From NCBI GenBank assembly GCA_031316315.1, contig JADBEO010000002.1, positions 103,901 through 167,900 of the forward strand: a stretch of DNA of 64,000 nt. Direction: 5' to 3'. The notes below the pieces were generated by a model. That model searched no databases. It was given only the letters and a program-made list of their open reading frames with translations, and was not told the origin of the DNA. Positions 9,894 through 18,980 of the stretch are shown piece by piece. The position numbers were made by a program, and so were the translations under genes. Position 1 is the first letter of the stretch. Each line of letters begins with the position of its first letter. This stretch comes from Chelatococcus sambhunathii. GTDB lineage: Bacteria; Pseudomonadota; Alphaproteobacteria; Rhizobiales; Methylopilaceae.

Positions 9894-11645
9894 ATGGCGC
9901 AGGCGCAGGCCAAAAAGGACGGACCCGGAGCAGAAATCCTCCGAACGGTTCGGCGCGAGCTGAACTCGGCGATCAGCCTGCTCGCCGTGTTCTCGATCGC
10001 GATCAACCTGCTGCTGCTGGTTCCGTCCCTCTACATGATGCAGGTCTACGACCGGGTGCTGCGGTCCGGCGTGGTCGAGACGCTGATCTATGTGACGCTG
10101 ATCGCGGCCGCCGCGATCGCCGTCTACGCCTGGCTCGAGGCGCTGCGCCTCCGAGCGCTCGCCCGCATTGGCGAATGGATCGAGGACACGCTGTTTGAGC
10201 CGGTCTTCGCAGCCGCCATGTCGGCCGAGCGCGGCATGATCAAGCTCGGCGCGCAGGAAGGCGCGCCGTTCAACGACCTGCGCGCCGTGCGCGGCTTCCT
10301 GTCAGGACCGACGCTGCCCTCGCTCTGCGACGTGCCGTGGATGCCCGTTTTCCTGCTCGGTTGCACGCTGATCCATCCGGATCTCGGGCTGCTCGGCCTT
10401 GTCTTCGCGGTGCTGATCGTCGGGCTTGCGCTGATCAACGACAGGGTGACCAAGCCCGCGACGGAGCGGGTGGCGCAGGGCCATGCGGAAGCGCAGCGCG
10501 TGCTGGCGGAGGCTGCCCGCAACGTCGATACGGTCGCGGCCATGGGCATGAGCCGGCGGCTCGCCGCCCGTGCGAGCCAGGCGAACGCCGTTTCGACCGC
10601 GCTGCTCGCCGAAGCGACGGACCGCGGCACGGTGATGATCGGCTCGGGCAAGTTCCTGCGCGTCGTCGCCCAGATCTGCACGCTCGCGCTCGGCGCCTAT
10701 CTCGTGCTCGGCGGCCACATCACTCCGGGCGGCATGATCGCGAGCTCAATCCTGCTGTCGCGCGCGCTTGCGCCGCTCGACCAGTCGATCGCAGCCTGGC
10801 GCGGCCTGCAGCAGTGCCGCTCCGCCTGGGGACGGATCAAGGACCTGCTCAACGCGTCGAGCCGCACGATCGAGGATCCGATCGCCCTGCCGGCGCCGGA
10901 AGGTCGGGTCGTGATCGAGAAAGTGACGATCCTGACGCCGTCCAACGACAAGGCGATCCTCGCCAACGTGTCGCTCAAGATCGATGCGGGCAACAGTCTG
11001 GCGTTCATCGGCCCGTCCGGGTCCGGCAAGTCGACGCTCTGCCGGGCGATCGTCGGCAGTCGCACGCCGACGCGGGGCGTCGTCCGGCTTGACGGCGGCG
11101 ACGTCATGCTGTGGCGCGACGACCAGCGCCGCAAATACATCGGCTATCTCGCGCAGGGCACGGAGCTGTTTTCGGGGCGGGTGCGCGACGTCATCGCCCG
11201 GTTTGACGAGCCGGATGACGCGGCGGTCGTGGAGGCCGCCAAGCTCGCCGGCTGCCACGAGCTCATCCTGTCGCTGCCCGAGGGCTATGACACAATGCTG
11301 GCCAATGGCGGCGCCATCCTCTCCGGAGGCCAGCGCCAAAGGGTGGCGCTCGCTCGCGCGGTCTATGGCGAGACGCGGCTTGTCGTGCTCGACGAGCCGA
11401 ACGCCAGCCTCGACGGCGACGGCGAGCGCGCGCTTGTGAACTGCCTCACGGCGCTGAAACAGCGCAAGGTGACGGTGCTGATGGTGACCCACAAGCCGGC
11501 GCTGGCGCATCTCGCGGATCGCGTCGCGGTGATGCAGAACGGTCAGATCACCAAGCTCGGCCCTCCGACGGAGGTCCTGCGCGAGCTGGTCGCTCCTGTG
11601 AAGGGCGGCGGCGACGTGCGCGCCGTTCCGAGCGCGCCGCGATGA
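9894..11645 (+). CDS. Type I secretion ABC transporter, PrtD family permease/ATPase
   Basis: Inner-membrane ABC exporter of a type I secretion system, which moves proteins with C-terminal signals directly out of the cell with an adaptor and a TolC-like channel. 583 residues: membrane domain in about 1-310 ('MQVYDRVLRSG' is the PrtD hallmark) and an ATPase with Walker A 'GPSGSGKST' (about 372), signature 'LSGGQRQR' (about 476) and Walker B 'LVVLDEP'. There is no N-terminal C39 peptidase-like domain. Its last four bases overlap the adaptor gene. No RTX substrate or outer-membrane channel is seen nearby. Confidence 0.93.
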   Translation: MAQAQAKKDGPGAEILRTVRRELNSAISLLAVFSIAINLLLLVPSLYMMQVYDRVLRSGVVETLIYVTLIAAAAIAVYAWLEALRLRALARIGEWIEDTLFEPVFAAAMSAERGMIKLGAQEGAPFNDLRAVRGFLSGPTLPSLCDVPWMPVFLLGCTLIHPDLGLLGLVFAVLIVGLALINDRVTKPATERVAQGHAEAQRVLAEAARNVDTVAAMGMSRRLAARASQANAVSTALLAEATDRGTVMIGSGKFLRVVAQICTLALGAYLVLGGHITPGGMIASSILLSRALAPLDQSIAAWRGLQQCRSAWGRIKDLLNASSRTIEDPIALPAPEGRVVIEKVTILTPSNDKAILANVSLKIDAGNSLAFIGPSGSGKSTLCRAIVGSRTPTRGVVRLDGGDVMLWRDDQRRKYIGYLAQGTELFSGRVRDVIARFDEPDDAAVVEAAKLAGCHELILSLPEGYDTMLANGGAILSGGQRQRVALARAVYGETRLVVLDEPNASLDGDGERALVNCLTALKQRKVTVLMVTHKPALAHLADRVAVMQNGQITKLGPPTEVLRELVAPVKGGGDVRAVPSAPR

Positions 11646-12994
11646 ACGGGCGCGAGACCACGCCCGCTCCGGCGCCGCTCGACGTCGCGCGCCGGCCGAT
11701 CGGGCTCGCGTCGCGGCTTCGCGGCGTGGCGATCACCGGCGCGATCGTGATCTTCGGCTTCATGGGCGGCTTCACTGTCTGGGCGTCGACCGCGCCGCTA
11801 TCGGCCGGAGCCGTCGTCAAGGGCGCCATCGGGCCGGAGGCGAGCCGCAAATCGGTGCAGCATCTTGAAGGCGGCATCGTCCGCGAGATCCTGGCGCGCG
11901 ACGGCGATCTCGTGAAGAAGGGGCAGCCGCTCGTCACGCTCGAGCGCGCGCAGGCGCTCGCGGCGGTCGGGCAGAGCCGCGACACGCTTTCGCGCCGGCT
12001 CGCGGAGGCCGCGCGCCTTGAAGCCCAGATCAGTGGCGCCTCGCAGATTGATTTCGCCGAGGCGCTCGCTGTGGCGGAGGACGATCCGGGTTTTGCGGGC
12101 TTCATGAAAGAGCAGCAGGACCTGTTCGAGACCAGCGTGCGCGACGTCAAGGAGAAGGAGAGCCTTCTGCGCGCCCAGATCGCCAAGCTCGGCGAGCAGG
12201 CTTCGGGCGGCCGCGCGCGCATCGCGGGCTCGAAGGATCAGCTGAAGCTGATCGAGATCCAGATCGCCGACGCCGAACAGCTCATGGAGAAGGGTTTGGC
12301 CCGCAAGCCGCTGCTGCTCGACCTCCAGCGCCGCAAGTCCGAGCTCGAGACCGAGATGGCCGCGCTGCAGTCCGACATCAAGCGCGCCGAGATCGAGCAG
12401 GTCGAAAAGTCGATCACGCTCGACAACACCCGCACCGCCTTCCTGAACCAGTCGTCGGCGGATCTCGCCAAGGCGCGCTCGGAAGCGGCCGGGTTGCGGG
12501 CTAAGCTCAACGCCAGCGCCGACATCCTGGTGCGCACCCAGGTTCTCGCTCCCGATACGGGTTATGTCCTGAACAGCCAGGTCAAGACCGTGGGCGGCGT
12601 CGTCAAGCCCGGTGAGATGATCATGCAGATCGTGCCGACCGAGGGCGATCTCATCATCGAAGGCAAGGTCGCGCCGCAGGAGATCCGGAACATCGAGACC
12701 GGCCAGGCCGCGCGGGTCTCCTTCACCGCGTTCCCGATGCGCGACATGCCGCTGCTGCCCGGCAAGGTCATCATGGTTGGCGCCGACGCGTTGCTCGACG
12801 ACAAGACCCAGCAGACCTATTACGTCGCCAAGGTCGCCGTCGACCGATCAGCCTTCGCCGCCTACGCCCGGGCCGAGGAAATGAAGCCGGGCTCGCCGGT
12901 AGAGGCTTATGTCGAAGCCAAGAAACGGGTGGCGATGGAGTATTTCCTCGAGCCCGTCATCCACTCCTTCCGCAGGAGTTTCCGGGAGCAGTGA
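11642..12994 (+). CDS. Type I secretion membrane fusion protein, HlyD/PrtE family
   Basis: Periplasmic adaptor linking the ABC exporter to the outer-membrane channel. 450 residues: short cytosolic start, one membrane helix (about 25-47), a biotinyl-lipoyl-like part ('HLEGGIVREILARDGDLVKK', with the conserved LEGGIV), a long alpha-helical hairpin rich in Glu/Lys/Leu, and a C-terminal beta-barrel ('VGGVVKPGEMIMQIVP', 'IEGKVAPQEIRNI'). The ATGA overlap with the exporter gene implies coupled translation. Confidence 0.93.
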   Translation: MNGRETTPAPAPLDVARRPIGLASRLRGVAITGAIVIFGFMGGFTVWASTAPLSAGAVVKGAIGPEASRKSVQHLEGGIVREILARDGDLVKKGQPLVTLERAQALAAVGQSRDTLSRRLAEAARLEAQISGASQIDFAEALAVAEDDPGFAGFMKEQQDLFETSVRDVKEKESLLRAQIAKLGEQASGGRARIAGSKDQLKLIEIQIADAEQLMEKGLARKPLLLDLQRRKSELETEMAALQSDIKRAEIEQVEKSITLDNTRTAFLNQSSADLAKARSEAAGLRAKLNASADILVRTQVLAPDTGYVLNSQVKTVGGVVKPGEMIMQIVPTEGDLIIEGKVAPQEIRNIETGQAARVSFTAFPMRDMPLLPGKVIMVGADALLDDKTQQTYYVAKVAVDRSAFAAYARAEEMKPGSPVEAYVEAKKRVAMEYFLEPVIHSFRRSFREQ

Positions 12995-13085
12995 GCCTAT
13001 GCGCCCGGGCGCGACGGAACCTGTCTGCGCCGGCCGGGTTTGACTCCCGAGCCCATGCGAACAGCCCCGCGCGAAAGGAGATCGA

Positions 13086-13325
13086 ATGACCTATGGCGAC
13101 ACGGGGTCGGTAGTCGAAGGCGCGATCGGACTCGCCCGGCTCGGGCCCAATGTGCCTCAGCCCGAGATTCCAAATCCCGACCAGCCCGTCTATCCGCCCG
13201 CTCCGCCGGACGAGGCGCCGGTGCAGGACCCGGACATCGTGCCGAATCCGGATCCGGACCTCGATCCGTCCATCGACGAGCCGGTTCCTCCCGAGGAGCC
13301 GGTCATCGATCCTCCCCCCAGATAG
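13086..13325 (+). CDS. Small acidic proline-rich protein beside the type I secretion genes
   Basis: 79 residues, family not recognised. The ATG at 13086 follows GAAAGGAG with ideal spacing. After a short hydrophobic start ('GSVVEGAIGLARLG') it is almost wholly Pro, Asp, Glu and Val with repeated PxPD and PEEP-like steps ('PNPDPDLDPSIDEPVPPEEP'), so it should be unfolded and strongly acidic. No signal peptide is visible. It starts 91 bases after the adaptor gene in the same direction and ends before a hairpin, so it could be a substrate or accessory of the exporter; this is inference from position. Confidence 0.7.
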   Translation: MTYGDTGSVVEGAIGLARLGPNVPQPEIPNPDQPVYPPAPPDEAPVQDPDIVPNPDPDLDPSIDEPVPPEEPVIDPPPR

Positions 13326-13330
13326 AAGCC

Positions 13331-13354
13331 GCGGCGGACCGTGAGGTCCGCCGC
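13331..13354. terminator. Perfect 10-bp hairpin between convergent genes
   Basis: GCGGCGGACC (13331-13340) and GGTCCGCCGC (13345-13354) pair around GTGA. There is no T run. It lies six bases after one stop codon and 13 before the opposing one, so it likely serves both genes. Confidence 0.65.
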
Positions 13355-13367
13355 GCATCCGCCTGCG

Positions 13368-13913
13368 TCATTCGGTCGAGATCGCCGTCTCGATCGTCAG
13401 GCTGGAGTCGTCGAGCCGGAACGTGGTCGACCCGCTCGTCGTCGCCCACTGCACCTTGATCTTGTACTTGCCCTTGGCGAGCACGATGGAGCGGTCGACG
13501 GAGGCGCTCGTCCAGAAGCCGTCGCCCCCGGATTCGACGGAGTCGAAGGCGAAGTCCGAGCCGGAGTTCGGCCGCAGCTCTTCCTCGACGCCGTTGCGTT
13601 CGGCGACGATTCGGACGGAGCACCAGTTGCCGGGTGTCCCGCCGCTGCACTGGGATTCGGCGCTGAACCGGACCGTGACGAGCGTATTGTCCTGCTTGAT
13701 CTTGAGATTGGTCGTCCCGCCGGGCACGTCCTGGAAGGTCGTGCTGCTGGTCGACGCCGCGTCGGGATTTCGCAGGATCTTGATCGACTGGATCGGTCCG
13801 CCCTGAACGTCCGTGACCACCGCGCCGGCGACGGCGGGAACGCAGATTGTGGCGAGGGCCACGAGCATTCCCTTCAGAGCCATCGGCGTGCGGCTGTTCG
13901 AATGCGTACGCAT
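13368..13913 (-). CDS. Hypothetical secreted protein
   Basis: 181 residues. The N-terminus has a basic stretch and a hydrophobic segment ending in a likely signal peptidase site ('ALKGMLVALATICVPAVAGA'). The mature part is rich in Ser, Thr and Val with alternating hydrophobic residues, suggesting a beta-sandwich, and has two close Cys ('QCSGGTPGNWC') that could form a disulphide. Start at 13913 is preferred since GGGGA precedes it and the internal ATG has no ribosome site. No family recognised. It converges on the small acidic protein gene. Confidence 0.7.
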   Translation of the reverse strand: MRTHSNSRTPMALKGMLVALATICVPAVAGAVVTDVQGGPIQSIKILRNPDAASTSSTTFQDVPGGTTNLKIKQDNTLVTVRFSAESQCSGGTPGNWCSVRIVAERNGVEEELRPNSGSDFAFDSVESGGDGFWTSASVDRSIVLAKGKYKIKVQWATTSGSTTFRLDDSSLTIETAISTE

Positions 13914-14272
13914 GGATGCCTATCCCCTTGTTCTTGTGTGTTGACGCTCTCTTCGCGATACCCGTGGGGCTCCCGACGCCAGTGCGCCTGATCGGCGGCG
14001 CGGAACAATACTTCGGCGCCTCCCGCCCCCCTTTCACGACGAGCGAGACCCTGATCGGAGTGTGAGCGGCAGATGGAGCGGATCAATACGTGAAAATACT
14101 TAGAGATCGTCTTCGGACGGCTCAGTTACCGGCGATCTCGGACACGAATAAATGGTCGGCAATTCAGTTAGATTTTTCAGGCCGCTCGTTACGTCGCGCA
14201 GACGGGTTCCGCGCAGCGTGATCGGACGACGCCGAACCGATGGCGGACAGGAAGGGCGCCGCGCAGGCGGCG
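13914..14272. other. Intergenic region, no gene seen
   Basis: About 360 bases between the start of the secreted protein gene and the 3' end of tRNA-Lys. It is poorer in GC than its surroundings near 14085-14180, as expected for a promoter region serving the leftward secreted protein gene. Forward reading frames here are short and have no ribosome binding site or recognisable product. Confidence 0.5.
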
Positions 14273-14348
14273 TGGTGAGCGCGCTGGGACTCGAACCCAG
14301 GACCTACAGATTAAAAGTCCGTTGCTCTACCAGCTGAGCTACGCGCTC
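14273..14348 (-). tRNA. tRNA-Lys (anticodon TTT)
   Basis: Full 76-base cloverleaf on the reverse strand with encoded CCA: acceptor GAGCGCG paired with CGCGCTC, D arm GCTC/GAGC, anticodon loop CTTTTAA (TTT) and T loop TTCGAGT. Identity is clear from the anticodon and discriminator A. It lies downstream of tusA in the same direction. Confidence 0.97.
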
Positions 14349-14416
14349 GACCGCGGCGCGGAGGGCGCGGCGCGGGCGGACCCTAGTGGCAGGCGCGCCG
14401 CGGTTCAAGCCGCACG

Positions 14417-14677
14417 TCACGCATCCTCGCGGCGAGAGACGGCGAAGGGGTCACGCCTGCCTTTGCGGATGACGAATCGGACGCCCGACCGCTCCGTCGG
14501 CTGAGTGGCCACCAGTTCGTCGCCGGATTCGCGCAGCAGGTTCGGAATGTCGACGGCGGCGAGAGGATCGTCGCTTGTCACCTCGATGCTCTCGCCCGCT
14601 TCGAGCGCGCCGAGGGCTTTGCGCGTCTTCAGCACGGGCAAGGGGCAGCGCAGTCCGCGGAGGTCGAGCGATTTCAT
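14417..14677 (-). CDS. tusA: TusA/SirA-like sulfur carrier protein
   Basis: Small sulfur-relay protein that carries persulfide sulfur, in E. coli for tRNA thiolation and also linked to molybdenum cofactor supply. 86 residues with the family motif 'LDLRGLRCPLPVLKTRKAL' in which the Cys is the active site. The start at 14677 is chosen because it begins 'MKSLDLRG' like other family members; the upstream in-frame ATG at 14761 would add 28 unrelated residues. It is divergent from the formate dehydrogenase operon, so a role in sulfurating that enzyme's cofactor is plausible but inferred. Confidence 0.88.
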   Translation of the reverse strand: MKSLDLRGLRCPLPVLKTRKALGALEAGESIEVTSDDPLAAVDIPNLLRESGDELVATQPTERSGVRFVIRKGRRDPFAVSRREDA

Positions 14678-14825
14678 GCCGATGTCGAAGGGATAAAGAC
14701 CCGGGCGGCGCGAGCATGCGCCGCGCTCATGCAGCGGCCGTACACAGCTTCGCGAGCCCATAGTCCGGCCCGGCTAAGTTCCCCGGACCAAACAATTTTT
14801 GCGGTGCGGGATGACCTGGAACAAT

Positions 14826-14854
14826 TTGACATTCGTAATCGGCCGATCGTAATT
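14826..14854 (+). promoter_or_regulatory. Candidate promoter of the formate dehydrogenase operon
   Basis: TTGACA at 14826-14831 and GTAATT at 14849-14854 are 17 bp apart, upstream of the fdnG start. The spacer holds the perfect 10-bp palindrome ATCGGCCGAT (14838-14847), which could be a regulator site. The surrounding stretch is markedly AT-rich for this genome. Confidence 0.45.
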
Positions 14855-14939
14855 TTCGTTCAATCGAAAGCTGGCGATGCGCCGGCGGGTGACGTGGGAT
14901 CGCGAGGTCTCACGATGGGAAAGGGAGGATGCTTCCCAG

Positions 14940-17900
14940 ATGATCGGCGACATTTCGCGGCGGCAGTTCTTGCGAACTGCGAGCGCGGGCATCGCCGGGA
15001 CGACGCTCGGAGCGATGGGCTTCGGCGGCGCTGAACAGGCTCTGGCCCAGACGGTGCGGCCCTTCAAGCTCGCGAAGACGACGGAGACCCGGAACACCTG
15101 CCCGTATTGTTCGGTGGCCTGCGGCATTCTGATGTATGGCGTCGGCGACGGTTCGGAGAACAACGAGCCGTCGATCATGCACATCGAGGGAGACCCGGAC
15201 CATCCGGTGAACCGCGGCACGCTCTGCCCGAAGGGCGCGGCGCTGCTCGACTTCGTGCATTCGGAGACGCGCCTCAAGTACCCGATGCACCGCAAGCCCG
15301 GCTCCGACAAGTTCGAGCGCGTGACGTGGGACTTCGCCCTCGACCGCATCGCGCGCCTGATGAAGGACGACCGCGACAAGAACTTCGTCGCGCAGAACAA
15401 GGAAGGGGTGACGGTCAACCGCTGGACGACGACGGGCTTCCTCGCCGCCTCCGCGACGACCAACGAAACGGCGACGCTGACCTGGAAGGTCGTGCGCTCG
15501 ACCGGCATGGTGGTGTTCGACAACCAGGCTCGCGTTTGACACGGACCGACGGTGGCCAGTCTGGCCCCAACATTCGGTCGCGGCGCGATGACCAACTCCT
15601 GGGGCGACATCGCCTCGACCGACCTCGTCGTCGTCATGGGCGGCAACGCGGCTGAGGCGCATCCCTGCGGCTTCAAATGGGTCGTCAAGGCCAAGGAGAA
15701 CCGCGGCGCCAAACTCATCGTGGTCGACCCGCGCTACACCCGCACGGCCTCGGTCGCTGATTACTACTGCCCGATCCGGCCCGGCACCGACATCGCCTTC
15801 CTCGGCGGCGTGATCAACTACCTCTTGTCGAACGACAAGATCCAGCACGAGTACGTCAAGGCCTACACCAACGTCGGCTTCCTCGTGAAACCGGAGTTCG
15901 GTTTCAAGGACGGCCTGTTCGTCGGCTACGATGAGGCCAAGCGCGGCTACGATATGTCCAACTGGGAGTACCAGATGGGCGACGACGGCTTCGCGAAGGT
16001 TGACGACACGCTGCAGGATCCGAACTGCGTCTTCCAGCTGATGAAGAAGCACTTCGCGATCTACACGCCGGAGCTGGTCGAGAAGATCTGCGGCTCGCCA
16101 AAGGACAAGTTCCTGAAGGTCGCCGAAATGATCTCGACGTGCTCGACGCCGACGAAGACCATGACGTCGATGTACGCGCTCGGCTGGACCCAGCACTCGA
16201 AGGGCTCGCAGAACATCCGCTGCATGGCGATGATCCAGCTGCTGCTGGGCAACATCGGCGTGCGCGGCGGCGGCATGAACGCGCTGCGCGGGCACTCCAA
16301 CATCCAGGGGCTCACCGACCTCGGCCTGATGTCCAACCTGATCCCCGGCTATCTCACGATGCCGACGGAGAAGGAGCCGGACTTCAACGCCTACATGTCG
16401 ACCCGCGGCTTCAAGCCGTTGCGGCCGAACCAGATGAGCTATTGGCAGAACTACAAGAAGTTCTTCGTCTCGTTCACCAAATCCATGTGGGGCGCGGCGG
16501 CGACGGCGGAGAACAACTGGAACTACGACTGGCTTCCGAAGCTCGACGTTACCTACGACATCCTGCGCGCCTTCGACCTCATGGCGCAGGGCAAGATGAC
16601 CGGCTACTTCTGCCAGGGCTTCAACCCGCTGATGACCTTCCCCAACAGGGGCAAGCTCACGGAGGGCCTGTCGAAGCTCAAGTTCCTCGTCACGATGGAC
16701 CCGCTCGACACGGAGACGTCGCGCTTCTGGCAGAACCACGGCGAGTTCAACGACGTGAAGACGTCGGAGATCCAGACCGAGGTGTTCCAGCTGCCGACGA
16801 GCTGCTTCGCGGAAGACGAGGGCTCCCTCGTCAATTCCGGGCGCTGGCTGCAGTGGCACTATCCGGGGCAGAAGCCGCCGGGCGAGGCCAAGCTCGACAC
16901 CTGGATCATGGCCCAGATCTGGCTCCGGCTGAAGAAGCTCTACGAGGCTGAGGGCGGCGCCTTCCCCGACCCGATCATCAAGCTGAACTGGCCCTACGCC
17001 AATCCCGAGGACCCGACCCCTCAGGAACTTGCCAAGGAGATGAACGGCTCGGCCCTTTCGGACGTGTTCGATCCGAAGGACGCGACCAAGGTCATCGTCC
17101 AGAAGGGCAAGCAGCTCGACGGCTTCGCGCAGATGCGCGACGACGGCTCTACGCAGGGCTTCTGCTGGATCTACGCCGGCTGCTGGACCGAGGCGGGCAA
17201 CAACATGGCCCGCCGTGACAAGAGCGATCCGGAGGACGCCGGCCTTGCGCCCAAATGGGCGTGGTCGTGGCCGGCCAACCGCCGCATCCTCTACAACCGC
17301 GCCTCGTCGGACCCGTCGGGCAAGCCGTGGGACGACACCCGCAAACTTGTCTGGTGGAACGGCGAGAAGTGGGGCGGCCTCGACGTGCCGGACTACAGCC
17401 CGACCTTCAAGCCGCAGGACGCGATCGGCCCCTTCATCATGAACCCGGAGGGCGTCGCGCGGTTCTTCTCCCGCAAGATGATGCGGGACGGGCCGTTCCC
17501 GACGCACTACGAGCCGTTCGAGTCCCCGGTCGCCAACGCGGTCGCGCCGAAGATCCGCGGCAATCCCGCCGCGCGCATCTTCAAGGGCGACTTCGCGGCG
17601 CTCGGCTCCAGCGACAAGTATCCCTATGTCGGGACGAGCTACCGCCTGACCGAGCACTTCCACCAGTGGACCAAGCACGTCTGGGTCAACGCGGCGCTGC
17701 AGCCGGAATTCTTCGTCGAGATTTCGGAAGAGCTCGCGAAGGAGAAGGGCATCGCCAAGGGCGGCTGGGTGCGCGTCTGGTCCAACCGGGGCTCGATCAA
17801 GGCCAAGGCGGTGGTCACCAAGCGCATCAAGCCGCTGATGGTCGACGGCAAGGCGACCCACGTCGTCGGCATTCCGCAGCACTGGGGATTCATGGGCGCG

Positions 17901-18023
17901 GCCAAGAAGGGCATGAACCCGAACTCGCTCACCCCCTTCGTGGGCGACGCGAACATCGAGACGCCGGAATACAAGGCGTTCCTGGTCAACATCGAGGCGA
18001 TCGCCTCGGGACCTGTGGCGTAA
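14940..18023 (+). CDS. fdnG: Formate dehydrogenase-N/O type, major subunit, selenocysteine-containing
   Basis: Catalytic subunit of a membrane-bound periplasmic formate dehydrogenase: formate to CO2, with electrons passed to the beta and gamma subunits and quinone. 1027 residues with a Tat signal ('SRRQFLRTASAGIAG'), a [4Fe-4S] motif C54-x2-C57-x3-C61 and C96 ('LCPKG'), and molybdopterin-binding domains ending near 'GIPQHWGFMGAAKKG'. Codon 200 (TGA at 15537-15539) interrupts the reading frame exactly where E. coli FdnG has selenocysteine ('NQARV' then 'HGPTVASL'), and a SECIS-like hairpin follows. selA and selB downstream support recoding. Could equally be named fdoG. Confidence 0.96.
15537..15568 (+). 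promoter_or_regulatory. UGA selenocysteine codon with bacterial SECIS hairpin
   Basis: After TGA (15537-15539) and an 11-base spacer comes a hairpin: GG, bulged T (15553), GGCC, loop AGTCT, GGCC, CC (15551-15568). The E. coli formate dehydrogenase element has the same 11-base spacing, a bulged U and a GU-containing apical loop, the features SelB needs. Confidence 0.9.
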
Positions 18024-18038
18024 GGGAGGGCTCGAGAC

Positions 18039-18980
18039 ATGGCGAACCAGTCCCTGAACCTTCAGCGCCGCTCGGCCTCGACCGACACGCCTCCCGTCAC
18101 CGGGGGGCAGGCGATCGAGGTCGCCAAGCTGATCGACGTCTCGAAGTGCATCGGCTGCAAGGCGTGCCAGTCGGCGTGCCTGGAGTGGAACAACCTCCGC
18201 GAGGAGGTGGGGGTCAATACGGGCGTCTACGACAACCCGCACGACCTCACGCCCAATTCCTGGACGCTGATGCGCTTCGCCGAGTGGGACAACCCGGACA
18301 ACGGCAATCTGGAGTGGCTGATCCGCAAGGACGGCTGCATGCACTGCGCCGATCCGGGCTGTCTGAAGGCGTGTCCGGCGCCGGGCGCGATCGTGCAGTA
18401 CACCAACGGCATCGTGGATTTCGTCCACGAGAACTGCATCGGCTGCGGCTACTGCATCAAGGGATGCCCGTTCAACATCCCGCGCGTCTCCAAGGTCGAC
18501 CACAAGGCGTACAAATGTTCGCTCTGTTCCGACCGGGTGGCGGTCGGGCAGGGGCCGGCCTGCGCCAAGGCCTGCCCGACGACGGCGATCATGTTCGGCA
18601 CCAAGGAGGCCATGAAGGCTCAGGCCGAGAAGCGCATCGCGGACCTGAAGTCCCGCGGCTTCTCGAACGCGGGCCTCTACGACCCCGAGGGCGTGGGCGG
18701 CACGCATGTGATGTACGTGCTGCACCACAACGACAAGCCGCACATCTACGCCGGCCTGCCGGACAAGCCGCGGATCAGCCCGCTGGTCGCGGCCTGGAAG
18801 GGGACCGGCAAGGCGTTCGCGCTCGGCGCGCTGGCGCTGGCCGCGATCGGCGCTTTCGTACACCACACGATCGTCGGTCCGAACAAGGTGAGCGAGCACG
18901 ACGAGGAGAACGCGGCCGAACTGGTCGAGGAGGGCAAGAGCGGCGCTGCGCCTTCGTCTCCTGAAACGAGGCCCGTCTGA
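18039..18980 (+). CDS. fdnH: Formate dehydrogenase iron-sulfur (beta) subunit
   Basis: Carries electrons from the catalytic subunit to the cytochrome b subunit. 313 residues with 16 cysteines in four ferredoxin-type groups ('[15 protein letters not shown]', '[15 protein letters not shown]', '[14 protein letters not shown]' and 'CSLC' with 'CAKACP'), giving four [4Fe-4S] clusters. A single C-terminal membrane helix lies at about 263-285, as in E. coli FdnH; it anchors the enzyme with its clusters in the periplasm, exported by Tat together with the major subunit. It begins 15 bases after fdnG and overlaps the next gene by one base. Confidence 0.96.
   Translation: MANQSLNLQRRSASTDTPPVTGGQAIEVAKLIDVSKCIGCKACQSACLEWNNLREEVGVNTGVYDNPHDLTPNSWTLMRFAEWDNPDNGNLEWLIRKDGCMHCADPGCLKACPAPGAIVQYTNGIVDFVHENCIGCGYCIKGCPFNIPRVSKVDHKAYKCSLCSDRVAVGQGPACAKACPTTAIMFGTKEAMKAQAEKRIADLKSRGFSNAGLYDPEGVGGTHVMYVLHHNDKPHIYAGLPDKPRISPLVAAWKGTGKAFALGALALAAIGAFVHHTIVGPNKVSEHDEENAAELVEEGKSGAAPSSPETRPV

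Noticed and set aside
15537..15551. fdnG as a pseudogene split by a nonsense codon
   Set aside because: The stop falls exactly on the known selenocysteine site, a SECIS-like hairpin follows at the right distance, and selA and selB are downstream.
17255..18964. 569-residue forward frame crossing fdnG and fdnH
   Set aside because: Out of frame with both recognised subunits; Arg/Gly/Ala-rich shadow with no similarity.
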